Assembly (NCBI GenBank): GCA_002167825.1
Contig: NHBS01000021.1
Location: 47,281-55,111, forward strand
DNA: 7,831 bases
Direction: 5' to 3'
Source of the DNA: Pelagibacteraceae bacterium TMED13
GTDB lineage: Bacteria > Pseudomonadota > Alphaproteobacteria > Methylaequorales > Methylaequoraceae
The notes beneath the pieces are model-generated. The model had not been told where the DNA came from, searched no databases, and saw nothing but the letters and a program-made list of their open reading frames with translations. Each line of letters begins with the position of its first letter. The stretch's first letter is position 1. The position numbers and the translations under genes were made by a program. Below, piece after piece: positions 1-6,181 of this stretch.

Positions 1-998
1 TTGAATATGTCATCGACAATTTCTTCAGGGAGTTCACTCTTAGTGTTCCAACCTAAATTTATATCTTCTTTATTTAAACCTAAATCTTTTTTTGCAATAG
101 CTTCAAAATTCTTTGGGTTTATTTTATTTGCTATGCTTTTGGATTTTTGATCGCTATCAACCAATATTTGGTATAAGAACCTTTCCTCTGGTTCAATTAA
201 AGCTTCTTTTCTCTCCTCATACAGTAACTCGACTTCATCACTAGTAACTGTAGATTTTTTAGCGTACTCCTTTGCATCTAATAAAAGTGTTTCTGCATTT
301 CTTAATTCTTCTGACATAAAGTCAGCCTTATTGGCATTATAGAAGTCTTTTAGTTCTTGATCTTCAATTTTATCAATCTTTTCATTTCTTACATCAATTA
401 CAAAATAATCAACGGATCTTTCTTGAAGATTATATTCTCCTAATTTTTTTAACATTATCTTTGGAATTGTGAGACTTGAACGAATTGTTTCAACCATTTG
501 CTCTCTAGCAAGGTCTTGTCTAGTACCTTCAACATATGTATCTTCTGAATAACCTGATTCTGAAATTAATTGTCTAAATTGAAGTTCGCTAAATTGACCT
601 AGATCATCTTTGAATGCGTCATCTTTAAGTATTTTATCTCTAACATTTATATCACTTACCGATAATCCAAGCTCTAAGGCTTCATTATTAAATAATGCTC
701 TATTTACCAGAGAGCTTAATGCTCTATCAACATATCCAAACTCTCTAGATTTTTTAATATCTAGGGAGGAGCCTAATAGCTTTCGAATCTCTTCAGTTTG
801 TCTTGTGTACAGTGAGTAGAATTCTTTAGCTGAAATATCTAATTTTCCAACTGTAGCAACAGTAGACTGTTTTTTCCCAACACCAACCAAATCTTCAGTA
901 CCCCACATACCAAAACTAATAATAAGAATTGTTAAAAGACTACCAAAAATAATTTTAAGTATTGAGTTTTTTGAACTGTTTCTTAAAGTTGTAAGCAT
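1..998 (-). CDS. ppiD: PpiD/SurA-like peptidyl-prolyl isomerase (periplasmic chaperone), 5' part only
   Basis: The reading frame is open from an ATG at 998 to the left edge: 332 complete codons, with the C-terminus outside the window. The protein starts MLTTLRNSSKNSILK, then has one membrane anchor (about residues 14-33, ending SFGMWG), the usual start of PpiD-type proteins held in the inner membrane with a periplasmic body. Residues about 45-180 match a SurA N-terminal chaperone domain (VATVGKLDIS, then a helical part with LVNRALFNNEALELGLSVSD). Residues about 270-332 look like the beginning of a parvulin domain (ERFLYQILVDS, then LGWNTKSELPEEIVDDIF), but the His usual in the first parvulin strand (HILV-type) is Gln here, so isomerase activity is doubtful. 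The family helps newly exported outer-membrane and periplasmic proteins fold. It is divergent from tpiA with only 23 bp between starts, and no Shine-Dalgarno is visible. The family call is firm; the exact symbol is less so. Confidence 0.9.
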   Translation of the reverse strand, partial: MLTTLRNSSKNSILKIIFGSLLTILIISFGMWGTEDLVGVGKKQSTVATVGKLDISAKEFYSLYTRQTEEIRKLLGSSLDIKKSREFGYVDRALSSLVNRALFNNEALELGLSVSDINVRDKILKDDAFKDDLGQFSELQFRQLISESGYSEDTYVEGTRQDLAREQMVETIRSSLTIPKIMLKKLGEYNLQERSVDYFVIDVRNEKIDKIEDQELKDFYNANKADFMSEELRNAETLLLDAKEYAKKSTVTSDEVELLYEERKEALIEPEERFLYQILVDSDQKSKSIANKINPKNFEAIAKKDLGLNKEDINLGWNTKSELPEEIVDDIF

Positions 999-1017
999 AT
1001 TATTTTTTATTTATAAA
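989..1017 (+). promoter_or_regulatory. Candidate sigma-70-type promoter for tpiA and the downstream operon
   Basis: TTGTAA (989-994) and TATAAA (1012-1017) are separated by exactly 17 bases, matching the -35 and -10 consensus at 4/6 and 5/6 positions. The -35 lies inside the ppiD coding region. Transcription would start about 6-8 bases after 1017, at or next to the tpiA ATG at 1022, giving a leaderless or nearly leaderless message. The genome is so AT-rich that -10-like strings are common, so the support comes from the spacing and the location in the only divergent gap. This is inference, not a demonstrated promoter. Confidence 0.4.
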
Positions 1018-1021
1018 TTTT
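999..1021. promoter_or_regulatory. 23-bp divergent intergenic region, all A/T
   Basis: This is the whole space between the start codons of ppiD (minus) and tpiA (plus), with no G or C in it. It contains the perfect 10-bp palindrome ATTTATAAAT (1009-1018), which gives a TATAAA -10-like element on both strands (1012-1017 plus, 1010-1015 read on minus). Both gene starts would therefore share overlapping promoter cores. I found no good -35 for the minus-strand direction. No ribosome-binding site is visible for either gene. Confidence 0.5.
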
Positions 1022-1756
1022 ATGACACAGAATACATTAATTGTTTCAAATTGGAAGATGAATTTAAACTTTATTCAGGCCAAGAACCTAGTTACGAATC
1101 TTAAAAATATTGAATATAATAAGAAAAAAATTAGTAATGTTATTTGTCCACAATTTTTATTATTACCAATTTTAAATAAATTATTAGAGGAAAGTGATTT
1201 TGTTTTAGGAGCACAGGATTTTCACTTTGAGTTCAGTGGCGCATATACTGGAGATACAAGTGTTGAGTTGGTAAAAGACTATAATTGTAAATATTCAATT
1301 ATTGGTCACTCAGAAAGAAGGATTTTACATAATGAAAGTAACAGCATGATAAAAAAAAAAGTTAGATTATGTTTGGATAACTTCATTATTCCAATTTTAT
1401 GTGTTGGGGAGTCAATTGAACAAAGAAAAAAAAATATTTATAAAAATTTCATAACGAAACAATTAACAGAATGTATTGAAGGGATAAAATGCGAAAAATT
1501 AGTTGTTGCCTATGAACCTATTTGGTCTATAGGTACTGGGATTGTTCCAACAGTTGGAGATATTATTGAAATATCTGAGCTAATTTTTTCATTTTTAAAA
1601 AAAAAAAAAATTGAAAAATTCAAAATCTTGTATGGTGGTTCTGTAAATTCCACAAATTTTTATGAAATAAACTCGATAGATAAAATTAATGGTGCTTTAA
1701 TTGGCGGAGCAAGCCTAAAAATTGATGAAATGGAGAAAATTCTCACAAGTTGTTGA
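1022..1756 (+). CDS. tpiA: Triosephosphate isomerase
   Basis: TpiA interconverts dihydroxyacetone phosphate and glyceraldehyde 3-phosphate in glycolysis/gluconeogenesis, as a cytoplasmic (beta/alpha)8 barrel. The 244 residues are close to the family's usual ~250. Active-site residues are all present: Asn10 and Lys12 in SNWKMN, His96 in IIGHSERR, and Glu165 in VAYEPIWSIGTG. The phosphate-binding YGGSV is at 204-208 and a second glycine-rich loop (ALIGGASL) at 225-232. The ATG at 1022 puts NWKMN at the usual place, and no downstream start would keep Lys12. It is the first gene of the plus-strand run, 30 bp before secG. It carries three long A runs (10, 9 and 14 bases); the 14-base run at 1597-1610 encodes most of LKKKKI near residue 195. 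No Shine-Dalgarno is visible and the 5' leader may be almost absent. Confidence 0.97.
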   Translation: MTQNTLIVSNWKMNLNFIQAKNLVTNLKNIEYNKKKISNVICPQFLLLPILNKLLEESDFVLGAQDFHFEFSGAYTGDTSVELVKDYNCKYSIIGHSERRILHNESNSMIKKKVRLCLDNFIIPILCVGESIEQRKKNIYKNFITKQLTECIEGIKCEKLVVAYEPIWSIGTGIVPTVGDIIEISELIFSFLKKKKIEKFKILYGGSVNSTNFYEINSIDKINGALIGGASLKIDEMEKILTSC

Positions 1757-1786
1757 TTTTTTAATTTTTTTAAATATTGTAGGTAT

Positions 1787-2140
1787 ATGTTGGCTATAGT
1801 TTTATCCATCCATGTTTTGATTTGTATTTTTCTGATTGTTTTCATATTACTTCAAAAGTCAGAAGGCGGAGGCTTGGGTATAGGGCAATCAAATAGTGGT
1901 GGTTTAGGTGATTTCTTATCTACAAGAAGTACATCAAATATATTAACAAAAACAACTTCATTTCTTGCAGTTTGTTTTTTTCTTACAAGTTTTTCTCTAG
2001 TTATAATAGCTAACAAGAATTACAAAAAAGAATCTATAATTGACTCAAATGATGATTCTATTATTGATAGACTCGATTTGATTCCTGAAGAGTTTGATGT
2101 TGAAAAACAAGAAGATAACATTAACGTTCCTGTTGATTAA
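1787..2140 (+). CDS. secG: Preprotein translocase subunit SecG
   Basis: SecG is the small accessory subunit of the SecYEG protein-export channel in the inner membrane. The 117 residues show the family layout: membrane segment 1 (about 2-22, ending FILLQK), a glycine/serine-rich cytoplasmic loop with SEGGGLGIG and NSGGLGDFL (24-44), then NILTKTTSFLAVCFFLTSFS entering membrane segment 2 (about 54-75). After that comes a hydrophilic, strongly acidic tail (about 80-117, rich in Asp and Glu) of no known specific role; such tails vary within the family. An AGG lies only 3 bases before the ATG, too close for a standard ribosome-binding site. It sits 30 bp after tpiA and 27 bp before pyrG, its usual position in alphaproteobacteria. 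Confidence 0.95.
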   Translation: MLAIVLSIHVLICIFLIVFILLQKSEGGGLGIGQSNSGGLGDFLSTRSTSNILTKTTSFLAVCFFLTSFSLVIIANKNYKKESIIDSNDDSIIDRLDLIPEEFDVEKQEDNINVPVD

Positions 2141-2151
2141 AAAACCAACAG
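2130..2151 (+). other. Short inverted repeat spanning the secG stop codon
   Basis: CTGTTG (2130-2135) and CAACAG (2146-2151) are perfect complements around a 10-base loop that contains the secG stop codon. The 6-bp stem is not followed by a T run, so it is a poor match to an intrinsic terminator. It might slow ribosomes or protect mRNA ends, but chance is possible at this length. Confidence 0.3.
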
Positions 2152-2155
2152 TTAG

Positions 2156-2195
2156 CACCCGTAAAATATGACAAAGTTTATCTTTATCACGGGTG
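2156..2195 (+). promoter_or_regulatory. GC-rich inverted repeat bracketing the pyrG start codon
   Basis: CACCCGT (2156-2162) upstream of pyrG is perfectly complementary to ACGGGTG (2189-2195) inside its codons 8-10. The 26-base loop between them contains the pyrG ATG (2168-2170). The 7-bp stem has five G-C pairs, conspicuous in an AT-rich region, and the downstream arm uses ACG for Thr8 where an AT-ending codon would be expected. No T run follows, so it is not a terminator. It could place the start codon in an exposed loop or form a switchable structure that controls pyrG translation. The pairing is seen; the function is inferred. Confidence 0.4.
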
Positions 2196-3799
2196 GTGTT
2201 GTATCATCACTTGGAAAAGGTATAGTTTCCTCTTCGATAGCCTCATTGTTATCACTTTCAAACTTTAAAGTACGTGTTAGGAAACTTGATCCATATCTGA
2301 ATATCGACCCTGGAACCATGAACCCATCACAACATGGAGAAGTTTTTGTAACAGATGATGGAGCTGAAACTGATATGGATCTTGGGCATTATGAGAGGTT
2401 TACAGGGATTATAGCTAAAAAAAATGATAATATAACAACAGGTAAAATATATTCAGAAGTTTTAAAAAAAGAAAGAAAAGGCGATTATCTTGGATCAACA
2501 GTTCAAGTAATACCTCACGTTACAAATGAAATTAAAAATTTTATAAAAAAAGATCTTAAAAAAGAAGATTATGTAATTTGTGAAATTGGGGGAACAGTGG
2601 GTGATATCGAAAGTCTTCCATTTCTTGAAGCTATAAGACAATTAAGAAATGAATTGGGAAAGAAATCAACTTATTTTATTCATTTGACATTAGTTCCTTA
2701 TCTATCTGCTGCAAATGAATTTAAAACAAAGCCAACCCAACATTCAGTTAAAGAATTATTAGGTCTAGGTATTCAGCCAGATTTATTATTATGTAGAACT
2801 GAAAAATCTTTTGACGATGAGGCTAGAAAAAAAATATCACAATTTTGTAACTTGTCATTTGACTCTGTAATAATCGTTGAAAATGCAAATATTATTTATG
2901 AGGTTCCTCTTAAATTACACTCTCAAGGAATATTAAAACAGCTCTATAATCACTTTGATATAAAAAAGATTCCCAAACTAAATCAAAAACCATGGAAATC
3001 ATTTGTTAATAAATTTAGTAATTTAAAAAATGAGGTTGATGTAACAATAGTTGGTAAGTATACAAATTTATCCGAATCTTATAAATCGTTAAATGAAGCG
3101 CTTTTCCACAGTGGTATCAAAAATAATGTCAAGGTGAATGTCAAATGGTTAGATTCAAGACTTTTTGATAATTATAATAAATCAAAGAAAATTCTTTCAA
3201 ATACAAATGGAATCCTTGTGCCTGGAGGATTTGGTGAAGACGGAAGTATTGGTAAAGAAAATGCGATAAAGGTTGCTAGAAAGATGAAAATTCCCTTTTT
3301 AGGTATCTGTTTTGGGATGCAACTTTGTATTCTTGAATCAGTAAAATCTTTAAAAGGTTATGAAAAAGCTTCATCTACTGAATTTGGAAATACAACTTTA
3401 CCAATTATTTCGATGCTTCATGAATGGACTAAGGATAAAAAGATTCTTAAACATGACAAACAAAATCTTGGAGGCAGTATGAGACTTGGAGCATATGTGT
3501 CAAAATTAAAAAAAGAATCAAGAATTTTCAAAATTTATAAAAAAACTGAAATCAAAGAAAGACATAGACACAGATATGAAGTAAATTATAATTTTATTGA
3601 TATTATTGAAAAAAGTGGAATTTCAGTGACAGGTTTTTCTCCGGATGGTAAGTTAGTTGAAATAGTTGAAAGAATTGATCACCCATGGTTTATAGGAGTG
3701 CAGTTTCATCCAGAATTAAAATCCACACCATTTAATCCGCATCCAATTTTCAACTCTTTTATTGACTCTTTAATTAAGTTTAAGAATGAAAAAAATTAA
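2168..3799 (+). CDS. pyrG: CTP synthase (glutamine-hydrolysing)
   Basis: PyrG converts UTP to CTP using ATP and ammonia from glutamine, the last step of pyrimidine nucleotide synthesis in the cytoplasm. The 543 residues nearly equal the E. coli length (545). The N-terminal synthetase domain (about 1-265) begins with FITGGVVSSLGKGIVSSS, containing the P-loop-like nucleotide site, and includes DPYLNIDPGTMNP (41-53) and CEIGGTVGDIESLPFLEA (138-155). The C-terminal class I glutamine amidotransferase domain (about 290-538) has VPGGFG (351-356), nucleophile Cys381 in LGICFGMQ, and the His514/Glu516 pair in VQFHPE. Nothing essential appears missing. It overlaps kdsA by 14 bases, pointing to coupled translation. 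There is no Shine-Dalgarno; instead an inverted repeat flanks the start codon. Its product CTP is used by IspD in this window and by CMP-KDO synthesis downstream of KdsA. Confidence 0.98.
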   Translation: MTKFIFITGGVVSSLGKGIVSSSIASLLSLSNFKVRVRKLDPYLNIDPGTMNPSQHGEVFVTDDGAETDMDLGHYERFTGIIAKKNDNITTGKIYSEVLKKERKGDYLGSTVQVIPHVTNEIKNFIKKDLKKEDYVICEIGGTVGDIESLPFLEAIRQLRNELGKKSTYFIHLTLVPYLSAANEFKTKPTQHSVKELLGLGIQPDLLLCRTEKSFDDEARKKISQFCNLSFDSVIIVENANIIYEVPLKLHSQGILKQLYNHFDIKKIPKLNQKPWKSFVNKFSNLKNEVDVTIVGKYTNLSESYKSLNEALFHSGIKNNVKVNVKWLDSRLFDNYNKSKKILSNTNGILVPGGFGEDGSIGKENAIKVARKMKIPFLGICFGMQLCILESVKSLKGYEKASSTEFGNTTLPIISMLHEWTKDKKILKHDKQNLGGSMRLGAYVSKLKKESRIFKIYKKTEIKERHRHRYEVNYNFIDIIEKSGISVTGFSPDGKLVEIVERIDHPWFIGVQFHPELKSTPFNPHPIFNSFIDSLIKFKNEKN

Positions 3800-4634
3800 A
3801 ATTAATAATGAATTATCTTTTTCAAATGACTCAGATATAAAATTTATTTTAGGGCCATGTCAAATAGAAAGTCAATCTCATGCGCTTGACGTTTGTGAAG
3901 AAATAACAAAACTTTCAAAGAAACTGAATTTTAAATTTATTTATAAAAGTTCTTTTGATAAAGCAAATAGAAGTAGTCATAAAAGTAAAAGAGGAGTTGG
4001 AATAAAAAGAGGACTTGAAATTTTAGCTAAAGTAAAAGAAAAATATAATTGTCCTGTCATTTCAGATATACATGAAACAAGTCAAATCAGAGAAGCTAAA
4101 AAGATTCTCGATGTTATTCAAATACCTGCTTTTCTTTGCAGGCAAACGGATCTTTTAGTTGAGGCAGGTAAATCAGGAGTTCCAATAAATGTTAAAAAGG
4201 GACAATTTCTTGCCCCATGGGATATGAAAAATGTAATTAAAAAAGTTCATTCTTCGGGTAATAATAAAATTCTTATTACTGAAAGAGGAACGAGTTTTGG
4301 TTATAATAATTTAGTGTCTGATATGCGATCGATAAAAATAATTAAAGACTTTGGATATCCTATTATATTTGATGCAACCCATTCTGTTCAACTTCCTGGA
4401 GGAATGGGGGATAAATCGGGCGGACAATCTGAGTTCGTAGATACACTTGCTACTGCTTCAACAACAATAGGAATAAGTGGAATTTTCATAGAAACGCATG
4501 AAAATCCCAAAAAAGCCCCATCCGATGGACCTAATATGGTTGCTCTAAAAGATTTGGGAAGTTTGATTCATAAAATAATACTTTATGATAATTTAACTAA
4601 AAGTAAGGTTTTAAAAAATGTCAGAAATTTCTAG
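3786..4634 (+). CDS. kdsA: 3-deoxy-8-phosphooctulonate (KDO-8-P) synthase, metal-dependent type
   Basis: KdsA condenses phosphoenolpyruvate with arabinose 5-phosphate to make KDO 8-phosphate for the inner core of lipopolysaccharide, so this organism very likely makes an LPS outer membrane. Length is 282 residues (E. coli 284). Family motifs in order: LGPCQIES (22-29), [12 protein letters not shown] (59-70), [15 protein letters not shown] (135-149), [19 protein letters not shown] (164-182), [11 protein letters not shown] (196-206) and [15 protein letters not shown] (236-250). Cys25, His199, Glu236 and Asp247 match the four metal ligands of the metal-dependent class (Aquifex type); the metal-independent enterobacterial enzyme has Asn in place of the Cys. 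The ATG at 3786 overlaps pyrG by 14 bases and the stop (TAG) overlaps eno by 17, so translation is probably coupled. Its phosphoenolpyruvate substrate is made by the next gene's product. Confidence 0.97.
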   Translation: MKKIKINNELSFSNDSDIKFILGPCQIESQSHALDVCEEITKLSKKLNFKFIYKSSFDKANRSSHKSKRGVGIKRGLEILAKVKEKYNCPVISDIHETSQIREAKKILDVIQIPAFLCRQTDLLVEAGKSGVPINVKKGQFLAPWDMKNVIKKVHSSGNNKILITERGTSFGYNNLVSDMRSIKIIKDFGYPIIFDATHSVQLPGGMGDKSGGQSEFVDTLATASTTIGISGIFIETHENPKKAPSDGPNMVALKDLGSLIHKIILYDNLTKSKVLKNVRNF

Positions 4635-5904
4635 TATTTTTGCAAGAGAAGTAATTGATAGTAGAGGCGTACCAACTGTTGAGGTTCAGATAAAACTATC
4701 AACAATGGAATCTGCTGTTGCATCAGTACCATCTGGAGCTTCAACAGGTTCTTTCGAAGCATTCGAACTTAGAGATGATGATGATAAAAAGTTTTTTTCT
4801 AAAGGTGTTCAAAATGCAGTAAATAATGTCAATACCGAAATAAGGGAAACTATTTTAGGTTTTGACCCAACAAATCAAAAAGAGATTGATAACACCCTGA
4901 TTGAGCTGGATGGGACTAAAAATAAATCAAGATTGGGAGCAAACGCAATACTAGCTACTTCACTTGCATGCGCAAGAGTATCAGCAAAATATCAAAACTT
5001 ACCATTATATAAATATATCGGTGGCATTCAAAATTACCTACCAACTCCTATGATGAATATTGTGAATGGTGGATGTCATGCAAATAATCAATTAGATTTC
5101 CAAGAATTTATGATTATTCCGCTTGGTTTTAAGACTTTCAAAGATTCACTTAGATGCGGATGTGAAGTCTTTCATGAACTTAAAGGTATTTTATCTACTA
5201 AAAGTTTTTCAACTTCAGTAGGTGACGAAGGTGGTTTTGCACCAGATATAAAATCAAATAATGAATGTTTAGATTTAATTTTAAAAGCCATTAATAAGGC
5301 AGGTTATAAAGAAGCTAAAGACATATATATTGGGCTGGATGTAGCATCATCAGAATTTTATCAAAACAAAAGATATAAACTTAAAGGGGAGAATCTAGAA
5401 TTATCTTCAGAAAGTTTAATAAAATACTATGAAAAATTACTAAACAATTATCCAATAATTTCTATTGAAGATGCATTGGATGAAAATGATTGGAATGGTT
5501 GGACAAATCTTACAGATGCGCTTGGTAACAAATGTCAATTGGTTGGCGATGATTTATTTGTGACTTCAGATAAAAGACTTCAAATTGGCGTAGATAAAAA
5601 AGCAGGAAATTCAATTCTTATTAAATTAAATCAAATTGGCACATTATCAGAAACAATGGATACTATTAATTTAGCCAAAAAAAATAATTATAATACTATT
5701 ATATCTCACAGATCTGGAGAAACAGAAGATACATTTATCGCAGATTTATCTGTTGGGGTTTCTTCCGGTCAAATTAAAACTGGATCTTTATCAAGATCAG
5801 AAAGAATTTCTAAATATAATCAACTATTAAGAATTGAAGATTCAAATGAATATATTCCATTTTCTGGAGATATTCCATTTTCAAAATATATTAATGTTAA
5901 ATAA
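4618..5904 (+). CDS. eno: Enolase (phosphopyruvate hydratase)
   Basis: Enolase interconverts 2-phosphoglycerate and phosphoenolpyruvate in glycolysis/gluconeogenesis, and in many bacteria also associates with RNase E. The 428 residues are of normal length. Seen motifs: [15 protein letters not shown] (9-23), [15 protein letters not shown] (39-53), [16 protein letters not shown] (150-165), the proton-handling Glu204 in [10 protein letters not shown], Mg ligands Asp241 ([10 protein letters not shown]), Glu284 (SIEDAL) and Asp311 (VGDDLFVT), catalytic Lys336 in the signature [14 protein letters not shown] (333-346), and SHRSGETED then [13 protein letters not shown] (363-396). A weak AAGG lies about 9 bases before the ATG, the only plausible Shine-Dalgarno in this operon. 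The last ~20 residues are unusual: the usual Tyr-Ala-Gly type ending is replaced by a segment with IPFS twice (413-416 and 419-422). It overlaps kdsA by 17 bases and the ftsB-like gene by 11. Confidence 0.98.
   Translation: MSEISSIFAREVIDSRGVPTVEVQIKLSTMESAVASVPSGASTGSFEAFELRDDDDKKFFSKGVQNAVNNVNTEIRETILGFDPTNQKEIDNTLIELDGTKNKSRLGANAILATSLACARVSAKYQNLPLYKYIGGIQNYLPTPMMNIVNGGCHANNQLDFQEFMIIPLGFKTFKDSLRCGCEVFHELKGILSTKSFSTSVGDEGGFAPDIKSNNECLDLILKAINKAGYKEAKDIYIGLDVASSEFYQNKRYKLKGENLELSSESLIKYYEKLLNNYPIISIEDALDENDWNGWTNLTDALGNKCQLVGDDLFVTSDKRLQIGVDKKAGNSILIKLNQIGTLSETMDTINLAKKNNYNTIISHRSGETEDTFIADLSVGVSSGQIKTGSLSRSERISKYNQLLRIEDSNEYIPFSGDIPFSKYINVK
5852..5887 (+). repeat. Short tandem duplication at the 3' end of eno
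   Basis: ATATTCCATTTTC occurs at 5852-5864 and again at 5870-5882, exactly 18 bases (6 codons) apart. The reading frame is kept and each copy encodes Ile-Pro-Phe-Ser. The rest of each 18-base unit differs, so this would be an old in-frame duplication or chance similarity. It changes only the extreme C-terminus of enolase, outside the catalytic motifs. Confidence 0.45.
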
Positions 5905-6181
5905 AAAAAGATTCCTACTCCCAATCTTTTTAATAATTATGTGTTATTTATTTATAGAAATAACATTCAGTGAAAAAAGTATTTTTAAATTTGTTAATAA
6001 TTCTGATTTAATAAAAAAAAAATCCGATGATTTTAATCAAAAACAATTAGTGGAAAAAGAGTTAAATGATTTCTTAAGAAAATTTAAAAAAAATAAAGAA
6101 TCTCGAAAACTAATTATAAAGGAAAAGTTATTTTATAAAGAAAAAGATGAGAAAGTAATGCAGTATAAAATTATCGACTAA
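5894..6181 (+). CDS. ftsB: FtsB/DivIC-family septum formation initiator protein
   Basis: This is a 95-residue single-pass membrane protein: a short basic start (MLNKKR), one membrane segment (about 7-22), SEKSIFKF at 26-33 (compare the family's Gly-Glu-Arg-Gly-Leu stretch just after the membrane), a charged helical coiled-coil-like part (about 35-67), and a C-terminal piece (68-94, [20 protein letters not shown]) resembling the conserved end of FtsB/DivIC. FtsB works with FtsL and FtsQ in the divisome. Sequence identity is low; the call rests on size, topology and position directly after eno, its usual alphaproteobacterial location. An ATG at 5834 would extend it to 115 residues, but that overlaps eno by 71 bases and adds hydrophobic residues unlike the family; the ATG at 5894 overlaps eno by only 11. 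The 3' end overlaps the convergent cinA-like gene by 11 bp. Confidence 0.8.
   Translation: MLNKKRFLLPIFLIIMCYLFIEITFSEKSIFKFVNNSDLIKKKSDDFNQKQLVEKELNDFLRKFKKNKESRKLIIKEKLFYKEKDEKVMQYKIID
6171..6181. other. Tail-to-tail overlap of the two operons
   Basis: The last 11 bp of the plus-strand ftsB-like gene (stop TAA at 6179-6181) are also the last 11 bp of the minus-strand cinA-like gene (stop read from 6173 to 6171). No hairpin followed by a T run is visible on either strand around 6140-6230, so transcripts from both sides probably end inside the opposing gene or are terminated by a factor such as Rho. Confidence 0.75.

Noticed and set aside
150..156. Asn for Asp in the enolase loop NGGCHANN (residues 150-157 of eno) as a lost catalytic residue
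   Set aside because: This position also varies in other enolases (yeast has Gly there), while all metal ligands and the catalytic Lys and Glu are intact.
610..819. Open frame of 69 codons on the plus strand
   Set aside because: It lies wholly inside the ppiD-like gene on the opposite strand, has a Ser/Leu-rich composition typical of an antisense shadow, and resembles no family.
1757..1786. T-rich gap after tpiA as a terminator
   Set aside because: There are T runs but no complementary stem before them; low GC alone explains the runs.
1660..1845. Open frame of 61 codons on the minus strand
   Set aside because: It is antisense to the end of tpiA and the start of secG, both well-supported genes, and its protein shows no recognisable feature.
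2130..2151. Stem-loop after secG as an intrinsic terminator
   Set aside because: The stem is only 6 bp and is followed by TTAGCACCCG, not a T run; secG and pyrG are also expected to be co-transcribed.
5834..5893. Longer start for the ftsB-like gene
   Set aside because: The extra 20 residues come from out-of-frame reading of the eno 3' end, add a second hydrophobic patch unlike the family, and would raise the overlap from 11 to 71 bases.
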